Positions 61,911-64,000 of a DNA stretch of 64,000 nucleotides are shown here, piece by piece (the stretch's first letter is position 1; each line of letters opens with the position of its first letter). The position numbers were made by a program, and so were the translations under genes. Location of the stretch: contig NZ_CALDPF010000055.1 in NCBI RefSeq assembly GCF_937912035.1, forward strand, positions 1-64,000. Reading direction: 5' to 3'. The DNA comes from an uncultured Bacteroides sp. (GTDB lineage: Bacteria > Bacteroidota > Bacteroidia > Bacteroidales > Bacteroidaceae). Below the pieces are notes generated by a model. The model saw only the letters and a list, made by a program, of their open reading frames with translations. It did no database searches and was not told the DNA's origin.

Positions 61911-63968
61911 TCATTTTTTTAGTTCCGGATAACTTATTCGCGTGTGATACATTGTCTTAAGTTTTTCCTTGAACACGCTTTTCACAGTAGCAATATCCTT
62001 GAATGTTATAGGACATTCCTTGAAGTAACCTTCCTGTACTTGCGAGTCAATAATCTTGTCCACCAAGGCAGAAATGCTCTCTTCCGTATATTCCGGCAGG
62101 CTTCTTGATGCCGCTTCCACAGAGTCGGCCATCATCAGTATGGCCTGTTCCTTTGTGAATGGATTAGGGCCAGGATACTGGAATGCTGTCTTGTCTACTT
62201 CCTCGTCAGGATGCTCATTCTGATATGATATGTAGAAATATTTGGTAAGTCCGTTACCATGGTGAGTGCTGATGAACTCTTTTATGACCGAAGGCAGGTT
62301 GTGCTTGTCCGCAAGTTTGAGTCCGTCGGTGATATGGCTTATCACTATCTGTGCGCTCTGTTTGTAGTTCAGTTGGTCGTGCGGATTTACTCCCGACTGG
62401 TTTTCGGTGAAAAACGCAGGGTTCAACATCTTGCCTATATCGTGATACATAGCTCCTGTACGCACCAACTGGCTGTTTGCACCTATACGGTTGGCGGCCG
62501 CTGCAGTAAGGTTGGCAAGTTGCAATGAATGCTGGAATGTTCCCGGGGCTGTTTCCGACATCTCCCTCATCAGTTTTGTGTTGATATTCGAAAGTTCTAC
62601 CAAGGTAACATTGGATGTAAATCCGAAAGTCTTTTCAAGGATAAACAGCAGAGGATATGTAAACAGTAGTAGCAGTCCGTTAATGACGAAATTCATGTAT
62701 ACGTATGTGCTCAACTGGGCAATCTCGCTCACGTGTACCAGGTCAAGGGCAAGGTAGAGTAGAGAGTATGCCAGAGTGATGATAAAAGCGCTGTTTAGTA
62801 ACTGTGATCGTTGCGACAATTCCCTCAAACTGTATATTGCGGCCATTCCTGCCACTGTCTGCAGCAGTATGAATTCGTGTGGGGTTCTGAGTGCTATGGA
62901 AGTTATAAGGATAGTTACTATGTGTGCCATAAATGCCGTACGTGAATCCAGGAATATCTTTATAAGCATTGGAATCATGGCAAATGGTACTATATAAACA
63001 CTTAAAAATGCATGTTCAACCATGAGGAAAGCTATTACTGGAAATACCACAATGATACTGAACAATAGATACAGTTTTCCTCTCACTTTATAGAAATCGC
63101 AGCGGAATATCTCAAGATATACCATGAACAGAGCTACCATTATTGATACAAAAAGAATCTGTCCGAACAGTGTAAGGCGTTTTTCTGTCACTGTCTCGCT
63201 ACGGTTGTTCCATTCCTTTTGCATGGAACGTAGTATATCAAACTTCTTTTGGTCTATAATTTCTCCGCGGTCTATAATCTTCTGGCCGTTCATGACATAT
63301 CCTATAGCCCATGAGATATTGGAGAGGAGTTCCTGTCTGGCGGTCATGGATTTTTCCGAATCGTATGTCAGATTAGGAACAATATAGTCGTTCAGATTAC
63401 ATTGTTGCAACAGAATTTTGTTGAAATGAACAGTATCTGCGTTTATCAGTTTCTCGTAAGCCTCCTTTATGGTGTATATTTCACTGACACTTCTTTTGAC
63501 AGCCGTGTTCTGTGTTATTGTCTGTATGGTTGAGGCTCCTTCCTGCTTCAGTTGCTCCATGTCGTTTGGAGAAATGACTCCTGTCTCGTAGATTTTCTCC
63601 AAAGTCCTTTCTATATGCCTTTTGTAGTTGGCATATTCCTTTATAATCAGCGATTTGTCGTCATAATCTTTTTTTAGCTTTTCTATCATTTCCTGTCCAG
63701 TCTCGGCATTAAGATGATAGTATGGAGAATAGAACTTTAGAATACTGTCCTGTTCTGCCTTAACCTGTTCTTCTCCTTTATATATCGGAAAATCGAATGA
63801 TGCCTGAAGCAGTCCGTATTTCCATGGCTTGTTCAGTTCAAACTGATAATTGAACTTACCTTCCTTAGGCATGAAATAGACGATGATTGACACAGTGACT
63901 ATAAAAATAGCACATTTGTAGAGGAGTTGTTTGTATGAAAATGTATTGTCTTTACGGAAAGTTTTCAT
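61911..63968 (-). CDS. 7TM-HD membrane phosphodiesterase (PgpH-like)
   Basis: A 685-residue membrane protein with an N-terminal helix, an extracytoplasmic domain (about 45-280), about seven transmembrane helices (290-465) and a cytoplasmic HD domain. GAMYHDIGKM carries the His509-Asp510 pair; THHGNGLTKYFY and MMADSVEAASRSLPE supply other metal ligands. PgpH relatives hydrolyse the second messenger cyclic di-AMP. I start at the ATG at 63968 (MKTFRKDNTFSYKQ) since the upstream frame adds only eight residues with no feature. Activity on c-di-AMP is by family, not shown here. Confidence 0.88.
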   Translation of the reverse strand: MKTFRKDNTFSYKQLLYKCAIFIVTVSIIVYFMPKEGKFNYQFELNKPWKYGLLQASFDFPIYKGEEQVKAEQDSILKFYSPYYHLNAETGQEMIEKLKKDYDDKSLIIKEYANYKRHIERTLEKIYETGVISPNDMEQLKQEGASTIQTITQNTAVKRSVSEIYTIKEAYEKLINADTVHFNKILLQQCNLNDYIVPNLTYDSEKSMTARQELLSNISWAIGYVMNGQKIIDRGEIIDQKKFDILRSMQKEWNNRSETVTEKRLTLFGQILFVSIMVALFMVYLEIFRCDFYKVRGKLYLLFSIIVVFPVIAFLMVEHAFLSVYIVPFAMIPMLIKIFLDSRTAFMAHIVTILITSIALRTPHEFILLQTVAGMAAIYSLRELSQRSQLLNSAFIITLAYSLLYLALDLVHVSEIAQLSTYVYMNFVINGLLLLFTYPLLFILEKTFGFTSNVTLVELSNINTKLMREMSETAPGTFQHSLQLANLTAAAANRIGANSQLVRTGAMYHDIGKMLNPAFFTENQSGVNPHDQLNYKQSAQIVISHITDGLKLADKHNLPSVIKEFISTHHGNGLTKYFYISYQNEHPDEEVDKTAFQYPGPNPFTKEQAILMMADSVEAASRSLPEYTEESISALVDKIIDSQVQEGYFKECPITFKDIATVKSVFKEKLKTMYHTRISYPELKK

Positions 63969-64000
63969 AATCAATGTATATTTTGGGTGCAAAATAAGCA

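Noticed and set aside
1..64000. Insertion sequences, prophage or integrative element genes
   Set aside because: No transposase, integrase, relaxase or phage structural gene was seen in any frame.

Overview
This window looks like the chromosome of a gut-type member of the Bacteroidales (Bacteroides/Phocaeicola/Prevotella range). The evidence is a fused SecDF, a SusC/SusD pair beside a one-protein hybrid two-component regulator, a type V (Mfa-like) fimbrial locus, many lipoprotein signal peptides, few Shine-Dalgarno sites, and repeated TAnnTTTG promoter elements (the Bacteroidetes -7 box). The species cannot be fixed from the sequence alone.

Layout. 1-2318: 3' part of secDF. 2538-7625: three glycosidase genes in a row (GH29 fucosidase; NPCBM plus alpha-galactosidase-like protein that ends early; GH5 endoglycoceramidase-like lipoprotein), a set that would fit attack on host glycosphingolipids. 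7729-13302: core metabolism (divergent tdh/kbl threonine breakdown, tRNA-Arg(CCU), korAB 2-oxoacid:ferredoxin oxidoreductase). 13488-27983: fimbrial locus, made of a membrane-spanning TPR/HTH regulator, a DUF3575 protein, an OmpA-like DUF3868 protein, an Mfa1-like major fimbrillin, an Mfa2-like anchor and five further fimbrillin-type lipoproteins. 28063-33841: GH97 glycosidase, cysS, a small outer-membrane barrel, then a 53-aa ORF coupled to a solitary fimbrillin-like lipoprotein. 33928-37621 (minus): priA, a PHP-domain protein and a low-molecular-weight tyrosine phosphatase as an operon. 37706-40253: Gfo/Idh/MocA oxidoreductase and a beta-helix lipoprotein.

40401-61731 is a polysaccharide utilization locus (PUL). 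On the minus strand, GH29, a serine-type sulfatase and GH2 lie downstream of the HTCS regulator. Divergently on the plus strand run SusC, SusD, GH20, GH16 and an anaerobic sulfatase-maturating enzyme (anSME). Endo-GH16, beta-galactosidase, beta-hexosaminidase, fucosidase and sulfatase together match the linkages of sulfated, fucosylated poly-LacNAc or mucin O-glycans; this substrate is inferred. The HTCS/susC gap holds two identical 13-bp copies of a palindromic element 30 bp apart, placed where an activator would bind in front of the susC -7 box.

61737-61824 holds four tandem 22-bp GC-rich units between convergent genes, and 61911-63968 encodes a 7TM-HD phosphodiesterase. The best leads are the HTCS operator pair, the small ORF 32629-32790, the glycosphingolipid-type operon, the tandem repeat block and the hairpin after the major fimbrillin gene.
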